From positions 1-23,757 of the forward strand of contig CAZVWV010000047.1 in the NCBI GenBank assembly GCA_964631745.1: a DNA stretch of 23,757 nucleotides, given 5' to 3'. The translations under genes and the position numbers were made by a program. Source of the DNA: CAZVWV01 sp964631745. Its GTDB lineage: Bacteria > Bdellovibrionota_C > UBA2361 > JBGSMV01. Below the pieces are notes generated by a model, which was given only the letters and a program-made list of their open reading frames with translations, was not told the origin of the DNA and did no database searches. Positions 1-7,939 of the stretch are shown here, piece by piece; position 1 is the stretch's first letter, and the number at the start of each line of letters is the position of its first letter.

Positions 1-75
1 GCTGGCATCGCAGATCTCAAACTCACCCTCAACTTTTATGGATCCGTTATCCTTAATAGTAATCTTAGCACTCAT
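1..75 (-). CDS. CDGSH iron-sulphur family protein, N-terminal part only
   Basis: The gene runs off the left edge; only about 25 codons are present, reading MSAKITIKDNGSIKVEGEF and then EICDAS. This 'xITIKDNGxxxVEGxFEIxDA' opening is typical of small CDGSH (iron-sulphur domain, mitoNEET-like) proteins, which bind a 2Fe-2S cluster through a C-x-C-x2-(S/T)-x3-P-x-C-D-G-(S/A/T)-H motif. That motif would lie outside the window, so the call rests on the N-terminus alone. A ribosome binding site (AGAAGGT on the minus strand, about 85-91) overlaps the stop codon of the upstream tag gene, so the two are probably cotranscribed. Another small beta-rich protein cannot be excluded. Confidence 0.55.
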   Translation of the reverse strand, partial: MSAKITIKDNGSIKVEGEFEICDAS

Positions 76-89
76 ATTAAATTTACCTT

Positions 90-677
90 CTAACGCCTCT
101 TAAATTTGAAACACTCGGCCGTGTGATCATCCACCATGCCCGTGGCCTGCATATGTGCGTAACATATAGTAGTACCCACAAACTTAAAACCGCGCTTCTT
201 TAGATCCTTAGACATATTGTCGGATTCCAAAGAGCGACTGGGCATATTTATCTTAGAACGCTTCTGCTTGCTGCGCACGACCTTGTAATCGGTAAACTGC
301 CAGATGTATTTATCAAAGCTGCCGAACTCTCGCACGGCTTCCAAAAAAGCTTTAGCATTTCCGATGGCGGCCTCAATCTTTGAGCGATTGCGCACTATGC
401 CCGCGTTTTGCATAAGCCTGTGCACATCCTTTTTGGTAAAACGCGAGACTTTAACAGGATCGAAATTCGCAAAAGCCGCCCGGAAATTATCACGCTTCTT
501 TAAAATCGTGATCCAGCTAAGCCCCGCCTGAAACCCCTCTAAAATAAGAAATTCAAAGAGCGTTCTGTCATCATGAATAGGAACGCCCCATTCCTCGTCA
601 TGATACTTAACGTAAATTGGGTCTTCCCCGCACCACCAGCATCTTGATTTTATTGACTTTGCCATGAAGGATACCAT
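90..677 (-). CDS. tag: DNA-3-methyladenine glycosylase I (Tag)
   Basis: Tag removes 3-methyladenine from alkylated DNA and starts base excision repair in the cytoplasm. The 195-residue length is normal for the family. The N-terminal RCWWCGEDP, then YHDEEWGVP, the helical FQAGLSWITIL segment and the C-terminal CYAHMQATGMVDDH followed by TAEC match Tag. The family's zinc site (Cys near the N-terminus, His in YHD, and a late His and Cys) appears intact. Two ATG starts are possible, at 677 and at 665 (MAKSIKS...); neither has a clear ribosome binding site. The shorter form is closer to the E. coli protein, which begins just before the RC. The gene is head-to-head with msrB, the start codons being 2 or 14 nt apart, so its promoter must lie inside msrB. 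Confidence 0.93.
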   Translation of the reverse strand: MVSFMAKSIKSRCWWCGEDPIYVKYHDEEWGVPIHDDRTLFEFLILEGFQAGLSWITILKKRDNFRAAFANFDPVKVSRFTKKDVHRLMQNAGIVRNRSKIEAAIGNAKAFLEAVREFGSFDKYIWQFTDYKVVRSKQKRSKINMPSRSLESDNMSKDLKKRGFKFVGTTICYAHMQATGMVDDHTAECFKFKRR

Positions 678-679
678 AC

Positions 680-1204
680 ATGAAGAGACGAGATTTTGTA
701 AAATCCGGATTGGTTACCATTGGGACTATATATTTAACGGGATGTAAAGAGAACCTTATGGCTGAAAAAGTTGATGATACACCAGCGCATTTAAAAGAGA
801 TCGATGTCGACAAAGTCGACTGGAAGGCTAAGACGGATGAGTACTGGAAGAGCGTGCTATCCGACGATCAGTTTGCAATTTGTAGAAAAGCTGACACCGA
901 GCGCCCCTTTAGCGGGAAGTACTGCCTCTCTAAATTCTCTGGCTCCTATGCCTGCGCCTGCTGCGGGCAAGTTTTATTTCAGTCTGACGATAAATTTGAG
1001 TCTGGCACCGGATGGCCTAGTTTCACGCAGTCAGTGAAAGATGGCGCTCTGACCGAAAAGGTAGATAGCTCGCACGGTATGGTCAGGACTGAAGTACTAT
1101 GCGGCCGCTGCGGCGCGCATCTTGGGCATGTTTTTGACGACGGCCCGCCGCCCTCGCACAAGAGATTCTGCATCAACTCGCTGTGCTTGTTTTTGCGGAG
1201 CTGA
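680..1204 (+). CDS. msrB: Peptide-methionine (R)-S-oxide reductase with Tat-type lipoprotein signal
   Basis: MsrB reduces methionine-R-sulfoxide in proteins. The zinc cysteines are visible as C92-x2-C95 (ACACCG) and C141-x2-C144 (LCGRCG). The substrate region FESGTGWPSF is present, and the catalytic Cys is C164 in RFCINS. The first 22 residues carry a twin-arginine motif (MKRRDFVK), a short hydrophobic run and a lipobox LTGC (C22). This suggests export by the Tat route and lipid anchoring, so an envelope repair role. Ribosome binding site GAAGGA lies 9 nt before the ATG. The end, after CINS, is LCLFLRS rather than the usual SASLxF and overlaps the convergent gene 1173-1802 by 32 nt. The family assignment is firm; the Tat lipoprotein localisation is inferred from motif. 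Confidence 0.93.
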   Translation: MKRRDFVKSGLVTIGTIYLTGCKENLMAEKVDDTPAHLKEIDVDKVDWKAKTDEYWKSVLSDDQFAICRKADTERPFSGKYCLSKFSGSYACACCGQVLFQSDDKFESGTGWPSFTQSVKDGALTEKVDSSHGMVRTEVLCGRCGAHLGHVFDDGPPPSHKRFCINSLCLFLRS

Positions 1205-1802
1205 AATCTGTTGCTGCGTAACGGGTAGAGGCGCTCAGTCTGGATGCAAGCAGGCCGATTAATGCTTGAGTGGACTCTTTGGCTTCTGATTGGGGAAGAT
1301 CCTGGAGCGAGGCTTCGTCGGCGGGGGTCATTAAACGGGTTTTCGCTCCTGGGGTTTTCACGAGCGCCGGCGCTATTTCGCAAATCAACTGAAGTGACCC
1401 CAGAGCTATTTGCGAAGCGCCGGGCATGCGAACGCGAAAGTTAAATATCTCTTCTTGCCACAATCCAACCACAATCCCAAGAGCTTGCGCATTTGTGGCC
1501 CCCGGCATATCCAGGATCAACTCGTACTCGCTGGGAAAAATCTGAGCTAGGATTCGGACGCATTCTGGTAGGCGATCGCTTGCGAGCGGCCCGTGCGGGA
1601 AAACCTCGTCTAATTTGACAGTCATAATAGCGGCTTTATGTGGCGAGGCGTTGGGCGCTTGCGGATCAACGATATTGCATACCTTAACGTCAACGAGATT
1701 TCGGATCAGCTGCGCTTCATGGAGTACCTGAGGACGTACAGTCAGTCCAACTAGCTGCTGCCCGCCTGAATCCCAAGAACTAGTACTAGCCATCTCACTC
1801 AT
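1173..1802 (-). CDS. Conserved-looking hypothetical protein, 209 residues
   Basis: I do not recognise this protein. It reads as a real gene: a strong ribosome binding site (GGAGGG on the minus strand, about 1809-1815) precedes the ATG at 1802, and a sigma70-like promoter lies just upstream (1843-1870). No signal peptide or membrane segment is seen. The first 160 residues alternate predicted strands and helices, with stretches such as YELILDMPGATNAQALG and FNFRVRMPGASQIALGS. The last 30 residues are Ser/Ala/Thr-rich and probably disordered. Its 3' end overlaps msrB by 32 nt in convergent orientation. Nothing in the context assigns a function. Confidence 0.7.
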   Translation of the reverse strand: MSEMASTSSWDSGGQQLVGLTVRPQVLHEAQLIRNLVDVKVCNIVDPQAPNASPHKAAIMTVKLDEVFPHGPLASDRLPECVRILAQIFPSEYELILDMPGATNAQALGIVVGLWQEEIFNFRVRMPGASQIALGSLQLICEIAPALVKTPGAKTRLMTPADEASLQDLPQSEAKESTQALIGLLASRLSASTRYAATDFSSAKTSTAS

Positions 1803-1842
1803 ATATTCACCCTCCTAACGCCCCCTTAATCTTACACTAATA

Positions 1843-1870
1843 ATTTTAACTAGTAACACAAAAATGACAA
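1843..1870 (-). promoter_or_regulatory. Sigma70-like promoter for the 209-residue hypothetical gene
   Basis: On the minus strand TTGTCA (1865-1870) and TAAAAT (1843-1848) are separated by 16 bp. They lie about 40 bp upstream of the ATG at 1802. Recognised by pattern only. Confidence 0.4.
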
Positions 1871-2003
1871 ACCCTTTCAGCTATTTGTACATACGCGCCC
1901 ACTATTAACCCCAAGCTCCCCAAATTAGCCCCAAACCATTCAGCCATTCAGAAATCCTGTCGAATAACGTAATGCTGGCAAACTTGTACCTAAAGGGCGG
2001 GGT

Positions 2004-3506
2004 ATGTCGGCATCAAATTCGCCTGAGGATTCCGAAATGACCGAAGCAGGGGAAAGCACGCAAAACAGTGGCTATGCCATCCGCAGGCTTGATAAAGCCA
2101 CACGCTACGTTTCCGATTATTGGTTTCCCGTTAATCCGGAATTACTTGAAAAAATTCGCCTCGGCATCTCAGCCGGTTCTTACGGCACAGACACTAAGTC
2201 ACTAGTCGACGATATTCGCTCAGATTTTTCATTATTTACATTTTGCCTCAAGCGCTTAGTAGAAATGCTTCGCCAAGACGGCGCGCTCGAAAACACTCGC
2301 TTTGATCCGATCGCCATGCTGGAAAAAGCCGAGATGAAGCAACTTGAGCAGATTCTCAGCATAGAAACCCACGAGGTCTCTAAACATTCCATCGATTCCG
2401 GAGCGGAGTTTCAGGTGGCCCGTTTCAGAGAGGCGATGCTAAGTGCGACCACGGCAGAGAGTCTCGCCCAAAGTTACGCGGTTGATTCGGACTCGGCATA
2501 TTCGGCAGCGCTGTTGCGACAATTGGGATATGTGCTAGTAGCTTGGAATTACCCTAGCCTTTATCAGGCAGCCTTAACGTCGCTGACAGCCGATGACAAT
2601 CTCGATTTAGTTTTAGCAAGAAGCCTCGGCTTCTCCCCCGGGTTACTCGCCATGCGAGTGTTGCATCAGTGGGGCGTTCCCGAGCAATCGTTAAACGCTC
2701 TGGGGCTTTTTGGATTCGAGTCCCCTGAGGAAACAGAAGTTTTCGAAGCCATCGGCGAGACTATTGATAATCTATGTAAAGTCGGAGAAGCCCTGGCGCG
2801 CGCCAGCGATCCTGAACACTACCCCAGCGCTGCCGACGACTGGCAGGTGGCCAAGTTGGAAGTCACTTCCAGACTAGGACCTAAGGGTATGGAAATTATC
2901 CGGGAACGCTACACCCAAAACTGCGAGAGCTATCTGAACTTAGCCCCGGAGATGTTTAACCCGGCCCTGATTTGCGAAGAGGTGCTCGTCTCTGATTCCT
3001 CCCACCAAGATTTAGGCGGCAAGAACCCATTCCTGGTACTGTGTGACGAAAAGGTTCAAAATGAGCTGCGCAAACTCTATAAGTACATCGAAGAGCTACA
3101 CGGTGCGCAGTCCAATGTGCGCTTCCTGGTAAGAGAGATTATTACCCGTTGCGGATTCTCTTGCGGCTGCGTTTACACAGTAGACCCGGCCTTGATGATG
3201 CTTGTCCCTCAAGCAGAGATCGGCACTTCAAAAGGAGTAAGTTATAAAGCTGTAGATTATTCCATAGTCAGATCTGACGCCGATCTAGTGGCGCTCGCGT
3301 TTCAGAACGCCGACCCGGTAATTGGTTACAAGAAAGGCATCTCAGGCGATACAAAGACGCTCTTTGCAGGCGTATTCGGCACATCCCAAAGGGTAGGGGT
3401 GCTGTACTTAGAATTCCCCAATTTCGTATCCAACCGGAACGACGCGCTCGAACTGGTACATTTCAAAGCCCTGCGCTTCGCGCTGAATGAGTGTTTGGGG
3501 ATTTAG
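2004..3506 (+). CDS. HDOD domain protein with C-terminal GAF-like domain
   Basis: This is a cytoplasmic signalling-type protein of 500 residues. After an acidic N-terminal 30 residues, residues of roughly 40-240 follow the HDOD pattern (an HD-related helical domain without catalytic residues): FPVNPELLEKI, later LLRQLGYVLVAW, ARSLGFSPGLLAMRVL, HQWGVPEQSLNAL. Residues of about 345-500 resemble a GAF sensor domain (NVRFLVREIITRCGF, CGCVYTVDP, VGVLYLEFP). HDOD proteins commonly act in regulation of motility, the cell cycle or second-messenger responses; the ligand here is unknown. The ATG at 2004 has a poor ribosome binding site (GGGCGGGG), while the in-frame ATG at 2037 has GAGGA 7 nt upstream, so translation may start there (489 residues). 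It converges on the HD hydrolase at 3547. Confidence 0.8.
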   Translation: MSASNSPEDSEMTEAGESTQNSGYAIRRLDKATRYVSDYWFPVNPELLEKIRLGISAGSYGTDTKSLVDDIRSDFSLFTFCLKRLVEMLRQDGALENTRFDPIAMLEKAEMKQLEQILSIETHEVSKHSIDSGAEFQVARFREAMLSATTAESLAQSYAVDSDSAYSAALLRQLGYVLVAWNYPSLYQAALTSLTADDNLDLVLARSLGFSPGLLAMRVLHQWGVPEQSLNALGLFGFESPEETEVFEAIGETIDNLCKVGEALARASDPEHYPSAADDWQVAKLEVTSRLGPKGMEIIRERYTQNCESYLNLAPEMFNPALICEEVLVSDSSHQDLGGKNPFLVLCDEKVQNELRKLYKYIEELHGAQSNVRFLVREIITRCGFSCGCVYTVDPALMMLVPQAEIGTSKGVSYKAVDYSIVRSDADLVALAFQNADPVIGYKKGISGDTKTLFAGVFGTSQRVGVLYLEFPNFVSNRNDALELVHFKALRFALNECLGI

Positions 3507-3546
3507 GTTTCTGCCGGAGATTAATTTAGAAGCAACACCCATCAGA

Positions 3547-4161
3547 CTAAGAGATCAAATTAAGTTCTTCCCGCAACTTATCAAACACTGCCCAGTGCAC
3601 CGGTAGCCGCTTACTCCCGTCAGCCGTCATATAACAACCAAGCGCGTCGGCTTTCTGCAGTAATCGCAAATTGCGCCAGTATGGCGAAACAATTATGCGT
3701 CGCTGAGTAGTCTGAGCCTCGCGCGGGAGGGAATGTGCCACCCCGTGTTCCCGCACCAAGAAATCCAATTTTGAATGCTCCTCACTGTTTAGCCCAAGCT
3801 TCCGAGCAAAATCTGGAACTCGCTCCGCAGCGACGCCCTCATGGCCCGGGAAACTAACTTCTCCGCTGGCTTTCTCGACGCGAGTTGCAACCTTGCCAAT
3901 ATCGTGAATCAGAGCAGCAACAAGATCTACATCATCAAACTGCGCTTGCGGATCCTCCTGCGAAATTTTTACCAAGTTACTCACAACCTTGGCCGTGTGC
4001 TTGGCAACATCTCCCTCAAAATGCATCTTAGAGCCCTGACTGCAACCGTGGCTCGACTGCAACCCCGGAAAGAAGACGTCAAACAACCCGTCTTGAATGT
4101 TTTGAAGTATCGTCGCTTCGTCTCCGGCTCGCAGAATTGAATGTAGTTCGGTTGGTGTCAT
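3547..4161 (-). CDS. HD-domain metal-dependent phosphohydrolase
   Basis: This is a 204-residue single-domain protein. Metal-binding candidates of the HD fold are H55 (AKHTAKVV), H86-D87 (LIHDIGK) and D172 (QKADALG), with extra histidines at H107 (FPGHEG) and H139 (REHGVAH). The spacing and the FPGHE segment resemble the HD domain attached to CCA-adding enzymes and related nucleotidyltransferases, which has 2',3'-cyclic phosphodiesterase or phosphatase activity. No nucleotidyltransferase domain is present. Ribosome binding site CGGAG lies 8 nt before the ATG. The substrate is unknown; a nucleotide or RNA-end phosphate is the family-based guess. Confidence 0.8.
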   Translation of the reverse strand: MTPTELHSILRAGDEATILQNIQDGLFDVFFPGLQSSHGCSQGSKMHFEGDVAKHTAKVVSNLVKISQEDPQAQFDDVDLVAALIHDIGKVATRVEKASGEVSFPGHEGVAAERVPDFARKLGLNSEEHSKLDFLVREHGVAHSLPREAQTTQRRIIVSPYWRNLRLLQKADALGCYMTADGSKRLPVHWAVFDKLREELNLIS

Positions 4162-4587
4162 GGCAGGTGCTCCGAGAAGTTTCTATCACATCGATTGGCG
4201 TACTACAGCATAATATAAGGCGTCGATGGCGCACGGCCAGCAATTTATTTCGTGATTTCGAATAATTATAGCTGATTAGCCGTGTTCTTCATATCGGGTG
4301 CCCCAAATCCTGGCCATACCCCCATAAGCAAGTTCATATTAGTGCAGATTTTAGCCAGCTAAAATCTGCACTAGATGCATAGAATAGGTACCATAAATCT
4401 GCAGATAGCCCAGATCGAAAATTGCAACTTAGCCTTACGTTTTTGATTTCTATCGTTGCCTAGAGCACTTTTTTCAAGGTTTCGTTATAACCCTCTGAGA
4501 AGATCCAGAGTACTGTTAGGCCCTTATCTGCTTGGGATACCTTGTGGACGATGCCACAAAGCTCAGTATTTTTCGGGAGAAACTTGG
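4162..4587. other. Intergenic stretch without a convincing gene
   Basis: This stretch of about 425 bp lies between two divergent genes. It is AT-rich and contains one notable element, the perfect palindrome at 4340-4373. A reading frame opens with TTG at 4456 and joins the next gene, but it has no ribosome binding site and the 44 extra residues are Arg-rich with no recognisable domain. I treat it as leader sequence. Confidence 0.5.
4340..4373. repeat. Perfect 34-bp inverted repeat (16-bp arms, 2-nt centre)
   Basis: The left arm TAGTGCAGATTTTAGC (4340-4355) is the exact reverse complement of 4358-4373, with CA between. There is no T-tract on either side, so it is not a standard intrinsic terminator. 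A partial third copy of the arm (AAATCTGCA) lies near 4396. It could be an operator, a cruciform or recombination site, or an RNA hairpin in the leader of the downstream 700-residue gene. Confidence 0.85.
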
Positions 4588-6690
4588 ATGGAACCAGAAC
4601 AAGCAAAGCCTAGCGATGCAGGAAGAACTGATGAACCGGGTCTCGTTGCAGCCGGAGGCGGTGAATGCCCTGGGGGTCTTCCAACTTCGCCTAGAGGGCT
4701 GACGCCTCAAGAGTTAGGAATAAGGCCGTACGTTCAGGAAACCGAACGGACAGGCTTTATCGTCGGTGGAGTCAACTCAAGTGATTTAATTCGAAGGTTG
4801 CCATCAATTAACGCGATGCCTATCGCCCAACTCGAAGCAGGCATGCGACCTGACAAGCTATCAATGGGCGGTTTCCTAGGTAGGAACGAATCGTTGTTGA
4901 GCGTTCTTGCGGCCGATAATGACTTCGTTCTGGGGAAAGGTCTTACGCATCAACAATTAGCAGAGCCCCTTCAATTCGCCTTGGCATGCCCAGATTCTCA
5001 CTTCACATGGCGTGGGACGCCGATGGTTGCTTATTTTGAAGAATGGAGAGGAAGTCAATCATCGCCTTTTAACGATGGAACTCAAAGTAATCGAGATGTC
5101 GTCATCACAAATCTAGATACAGGCCATTCTCTAAGTTGTGCTTGTCTGCTTCCTGACATGATAGAACGATACGGATTCTACGAAGGCAGAGGAACTCCAT
5201 ATCGGCTCGAACCCCAAGACGTCATATCAACATTCGAACTTGATTCCGAGTCTCGACGGGCGAAAGAGCAAGATCCCGTAGCGAAGCTTAGCAGGGAACG
5301 AGAGAGTGCGGTTTCGATTACTACGTTTGACCAAATATCTAGAATGGCTGTTTTGTCTCGCAATAATGTCAATGTTTTTGCTGGTTCAAATTACACGATT
5401 CAAATCGAATCAAGTGAAATGCTGATACGTACCTGCTTCGCCGTAGCAAACGGAAGTATCCCCGGCCGCGTCTGGAATCGTGCTCAGCTTGGGATGTTTC
5501 CGACTACGCCCCTTTCGATTGTGGCTGCTGAGGCTCTAATTAACAGAGTGTTAGAAAAGTTGCCATCACGAGTTCAGGAGGCCGCAGTGGCTTCGATTGG
5601 CTCGATAACGTTTGGCAGACAAGGTCAATCGGATGAGGCAGGATGCCTGGCCAATCTTTTTAGCCTGGCATTCGTTGACAAAACTTCAAAAGGAACGGCG
5701 GCACGAGCTCTGCTTGAAAAGATTGTCATCGACAAATCAAATGTCGAGATCGCCGTTGCAGCTTTCAGTGAAGTTGTGAGGAAAGCGACAGACAATCATG
5801 CCCAGATTATCGACGCGTTAGATAACCGTTTCCCCTCTCTCCGTTCACTTGTAATCGGCCATTACAAAACTACAGGTGTAGAACTCTCCCCCGACACAAG
5901 TCTTTCGGTGCTTTTTACCGAAGGGCCAAAGCACGCAAAGTTTGCCGAGGATCGAAACGAGAATATAAAGTTTGCACGGAGAGTTGGTCAGAGAATAATC
6001 ACAGAGCCAGCAGATATGACGGTGTTAATGAATATTATGAGTTTGACGCAACAAGGTCAGGGGCAGCGCCCATCAGATGCCGAACTGGCATCTTTAAACC
6101 GAATGGACGTCGATCCCGCGTTGATTCCAATTGCCGCTGGCATGTATAGAGACAGAGACTCGGCCATTAACCAACTTTTCAACGGAGCAGCCAAAAAGAA
6201 ACAAGAAATTGAACAGCTTTTACAAGGGTTACCCGCAAATACAGCAGAAGGAGTGAAACTAGTTGTGCGTACGATAGTCACCGCCGAGCTCAATTCATCT
6301 CTGTCATCGTTTCCGGCAAGGAATTATATAGATTTTATCGCAAGGCATTCAGAGCTCACGGAGAAACAAGCTATGGCGGTGTATGTCAGTGGCAAGGCAC
6401 CAAGCTTCGCCGCGGTTTTACGAAGCGACCTAGTTAATTACGAACTGAATAGCGGGTGGTCGAACCCAGTTAAAGTTTCCATCGCTCCAGCGGCTGTGAA
6501 CGCGCTTCCCACCCACACAAGAAGCGACCTTGTCCATAGAGGAGAAGTTGTTCACATTGCTCGCCTGGGGAATGACACTTTCGAAATTGGGGAACACGAA
6601 ATTGTTTTGATACAGGGGGTGGCACATGGGAGCCCAAGACTGACGGTAAGGGACGGCGTGATTTATCTTAATGAGGGCACGTTCTATTAG
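4588..6690 (+). CDS. Unrecognised 700-residue protein
   Basis: I cannot assign a function. The ATG at 4588 is preferred over the TTG at 4456 because GGGAG lies 8 nt upstream. Residues 1-50 are Gly/Pro-rich and probably disordered. Residues of about 50-220 look like a compact conserved domain with motifs such as MRPDKLSMGGFLGRNESL, GLTHQQLAEPLQFAL, SSPFNDG, VVITNLDTG and YGFYEGRGTPYRL. Residues of about 270-620 are mostly helical and repeat-like. The last 45 residues appear beta-rich (GEVVHIARLG, FEIGEHEIVLIQG, LTVRDGVIYL). There is no signal peptide, membrane helix or obvious catalytic signature. It stands alone on the plus strand between a palindrome and a region of gene remnants, which suggests an accessory gene. 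Confidence 0.75.
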   Translation: MEPEQAKPSDAGRTDEPGLVAAGGGECPGGLPTSPRGLTPQELGIRPYVQETERTGFIVGGVNSSDLIRRLPSINAMPIAQLEAGMRPDKLSMGGFLGRNESLLSVLAADNDFVLGKGLTHQQLAEPLQFALACPDSHFTWRGTPMVAYFEEWRGSQSSPFNDGTQSNRDVVITNLDTGHSLSCACLLPDMIERYGFYEGRGTPYRLEPQDVISTFELDSESRRAKEQDPVAKLSRERESAVSITTFDQISRMAVLSRNNVNVFAGSNYTIQIESSEMLIRTCFAVANGSIPGRVWNRAQLGMFPTTPLSIVAAEALINRVLEKLPSRVQEAAVASIGSITFGRQGQSDEAGCLANLFSLAFVDKTSKGTAARALLEKIVIDKSNVEIAVAAFSEVVRKATDNHAQIIDALDNRFPSLRSLVIGHYKTTGVELSPDTSLSVLFTEGPKHAKFAEDRNENIKFARRVGQRIITEPADMTVLMNIMSLTQQGQGQRPSDAELASLNRMDVDPALIPIAAGMYRDRDSAINQLFNGAAKKKQEIEQLLQGLPANTAEGVKLVVRTIVTAELNSSLSSFPARNYIDFIARHSELTEKQAMAVYVSGKAPSFAAVLRSDLVNYELNSGWSNPVKVSIAPAAVNALPTHTRSDLVHRGEVVHIARLGNDTFEIGEHEIVLIQGVAHGSPRLTVRDGVIYLNEGTFY

Positions 6691-6933
6691 AATGCCCATC
6701 AACAAATTGATATTTTTCCAGTAATCGTTTCTCCTGTTGTTGTGCCGGTCTATTTGCATTTTGGAGCAACGCCGAACGGAGTTGAAATCTAGGCAATGGC
6801 AGAATGATTCCGATTTTTTAAGACCAGACTGTCGTGTGGAAACTTAAGAAAATGTGAAAAAGTAAAAATTAGAGTTAACCACTAACTCCGCAATCCGAGG
6901 ATCTGGGTAATAGTCATCGCAAACGCCTGCCGA

Positions 6934-7503
6934 CTACAACTCCGCCGCAATCAAGTACTTAGCCACAGGTGTCAGTTCTATAGTTGCGGCTCCTGATTTT
7001 ATTTGGTCTTGCTCGTCTCGCGTCACGATGCGAAGCCGTTTTATCCTAAACCTCTTTCCAAGCTCAAAAAGCGCTTTAATTTCGCGTTGGCGGGTCTTTT
7101 GATCGGATAGATCATAGCACGCTTGAACCAGTTCGTATGGTTTATCATCTTTGACCACGCAAAAATCGACTTCGCAATTATCAACACGTAAATAGAAAAC
7201 CTTTTGTGCTAGACGTAGCAGGTGCAAGTAAATCAGGGTCTCAAACTTTGCTCCTAGGTCAGGAGTGGGCTTTGTCCAGAGAGCGTTCATCATCCCAAGG
7301 TCGCACGCAAAAGTTTTGCGTCGTGAATTTGAGCGCTCTTTAAGTTTGTTTGAATAACCTTGCAACTGGTGGATCAAGAACACGTCCTCCAGAAGCTGTA
7401 CATATTTTTGGGTAGTTACGATGCTACTCAGGCCGAAGGCGCTTTTAATATTCTCTAAGCTGATTAGCTGGGCCGAGTTTTGAATCAGGTAAGAGCTATC
7501 TGT
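6934..7503 (-). pseudogene. C-terminal remnant of a DUF4143-type AAA ATPase
   Basis: The frame is open from 7503 down to the stop at 6934 and encodes about 189 residues. It begins SSYLIQNSAQLISLENI, continues to TTQKYVQLLEDVFLIHQLQG and ends in the DUF4143 core (CDLGMMNALW, GAKFETLIYLHL, VDFCVV). Intact members of this family (COG1373) are about 400 residues long, with an N-terminal AAA domain carrying Walker A and B; none of that is present, and an in-frame stop (7504-7506) lies directly upstream. A GTG at 7383 could start a 149-residue peptide, but it lacks a good ribosome binding site and would begin inside the domain. I read it as a 5'-deleted gene. Some DUF4143 ATPases are linked to toxin-antitoxin-like or defence loci, but the remnant should not be active. 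Confidence 0.75.
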
Positions 7504-7673
7504 CTATATCTAATACGTAGCTCAAGCGACTACACTTCTCGCTTGGGTTACATTGAAAGGAAGCATTAATAAAAGTATATCAGTATGATGATATGATATC
7601 TACGATATTTATATAGTACGATGTGATGCAACATAGCTGGATGCTGTCCCATTGGTGGTAATGCGTAAGAAGT

Positions 7674-7710
7674 AATCACCACGAAGTTCACGAAGGGGCA
7701 CGAAGTTAAA
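7674..7710. repeat. CACGAAG tandem repeat, left copy
   Basis: This copy holds three units of about 10 bp, each ending CACGAAG (CACCACGAAG, TTCACGAAG, GGGCACGAAG), followed by TTAAA. It lies just before the GxxExxY gene. An inverted copy occurs at 7864-7909. Repeats of this type recur in many bacterial genomes beside GxxExxY genes. Confidence 0.8.
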
Positions 7711-7720
7711 GTTTGATGAA

Positions 7721-7939
7721 ATGTCGGGCCGAGTCCTTGGGTGTGCGATAGAGGTACACCGTGAACTTGGACCGGGGTTGCTTGAATCGACCTATGAGCA
7801 ATGCATGGCGTGCGAATTGAATAGAGCCGGCATACCGTTTAAGATTCAGCATCCGTTACCGGTCCTCCTTCGTGACTTCTTCGTGAACTTCGCGCTCTTC
7901 GTGGTGAATAAAATCAAAGGGATAACCATTAGCGCCTGA
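7721..7939 (+). pseudogene. GxxExxY family protein, C-terminally truncated by a repeat
   Basis: The start encodes a standard GxxExxY (PD-(D/E)XK superfamily) N-terminus: VLGCAIEVHRELGPGLLEST and then YEQCMACEL. The motif GLLESTY is intact, followed by AGIPFKIQHPLPV. Normal members are about 120-135 residues and continue with the D and ExK strands of the nuclease-like fold. Here, after residue 48, the frame runs into an inverted CACGAAG repeat (7864-7909), translating as LLRDFFVNFALFVVNKIKG, and stops at 72 residues. The catalytic half is therefore missing. There is no good ribosome binding site at the ATG. The gene sits between opposed copies of the repeat, which suggests that repeat-mediated rearrangement removed its 3' half. 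Confidence 0.75.
7864..7909. repeat. CACGAAG tandem repeat, right copy (inverted)
   Basis: Read on the minus strand it contains CACCACGAAG, AGCGCGAAG, TTCACGAAG and AAGTCACGAAG, four units of 9-11 bp. It is the inverted counterpart of 7674-7710 and forms the aberrant 3' end of the GxxExxY remnant. Confidence 0.8.

Noticed and set aside
4456..4587. N-terminal extension of the 700-residue protein from a TTG codon
   Set aside because: It has no ribosome binding site and an Arg-rich leader without a domain, whereas ATG 4588 has GGGAG at good spacing.
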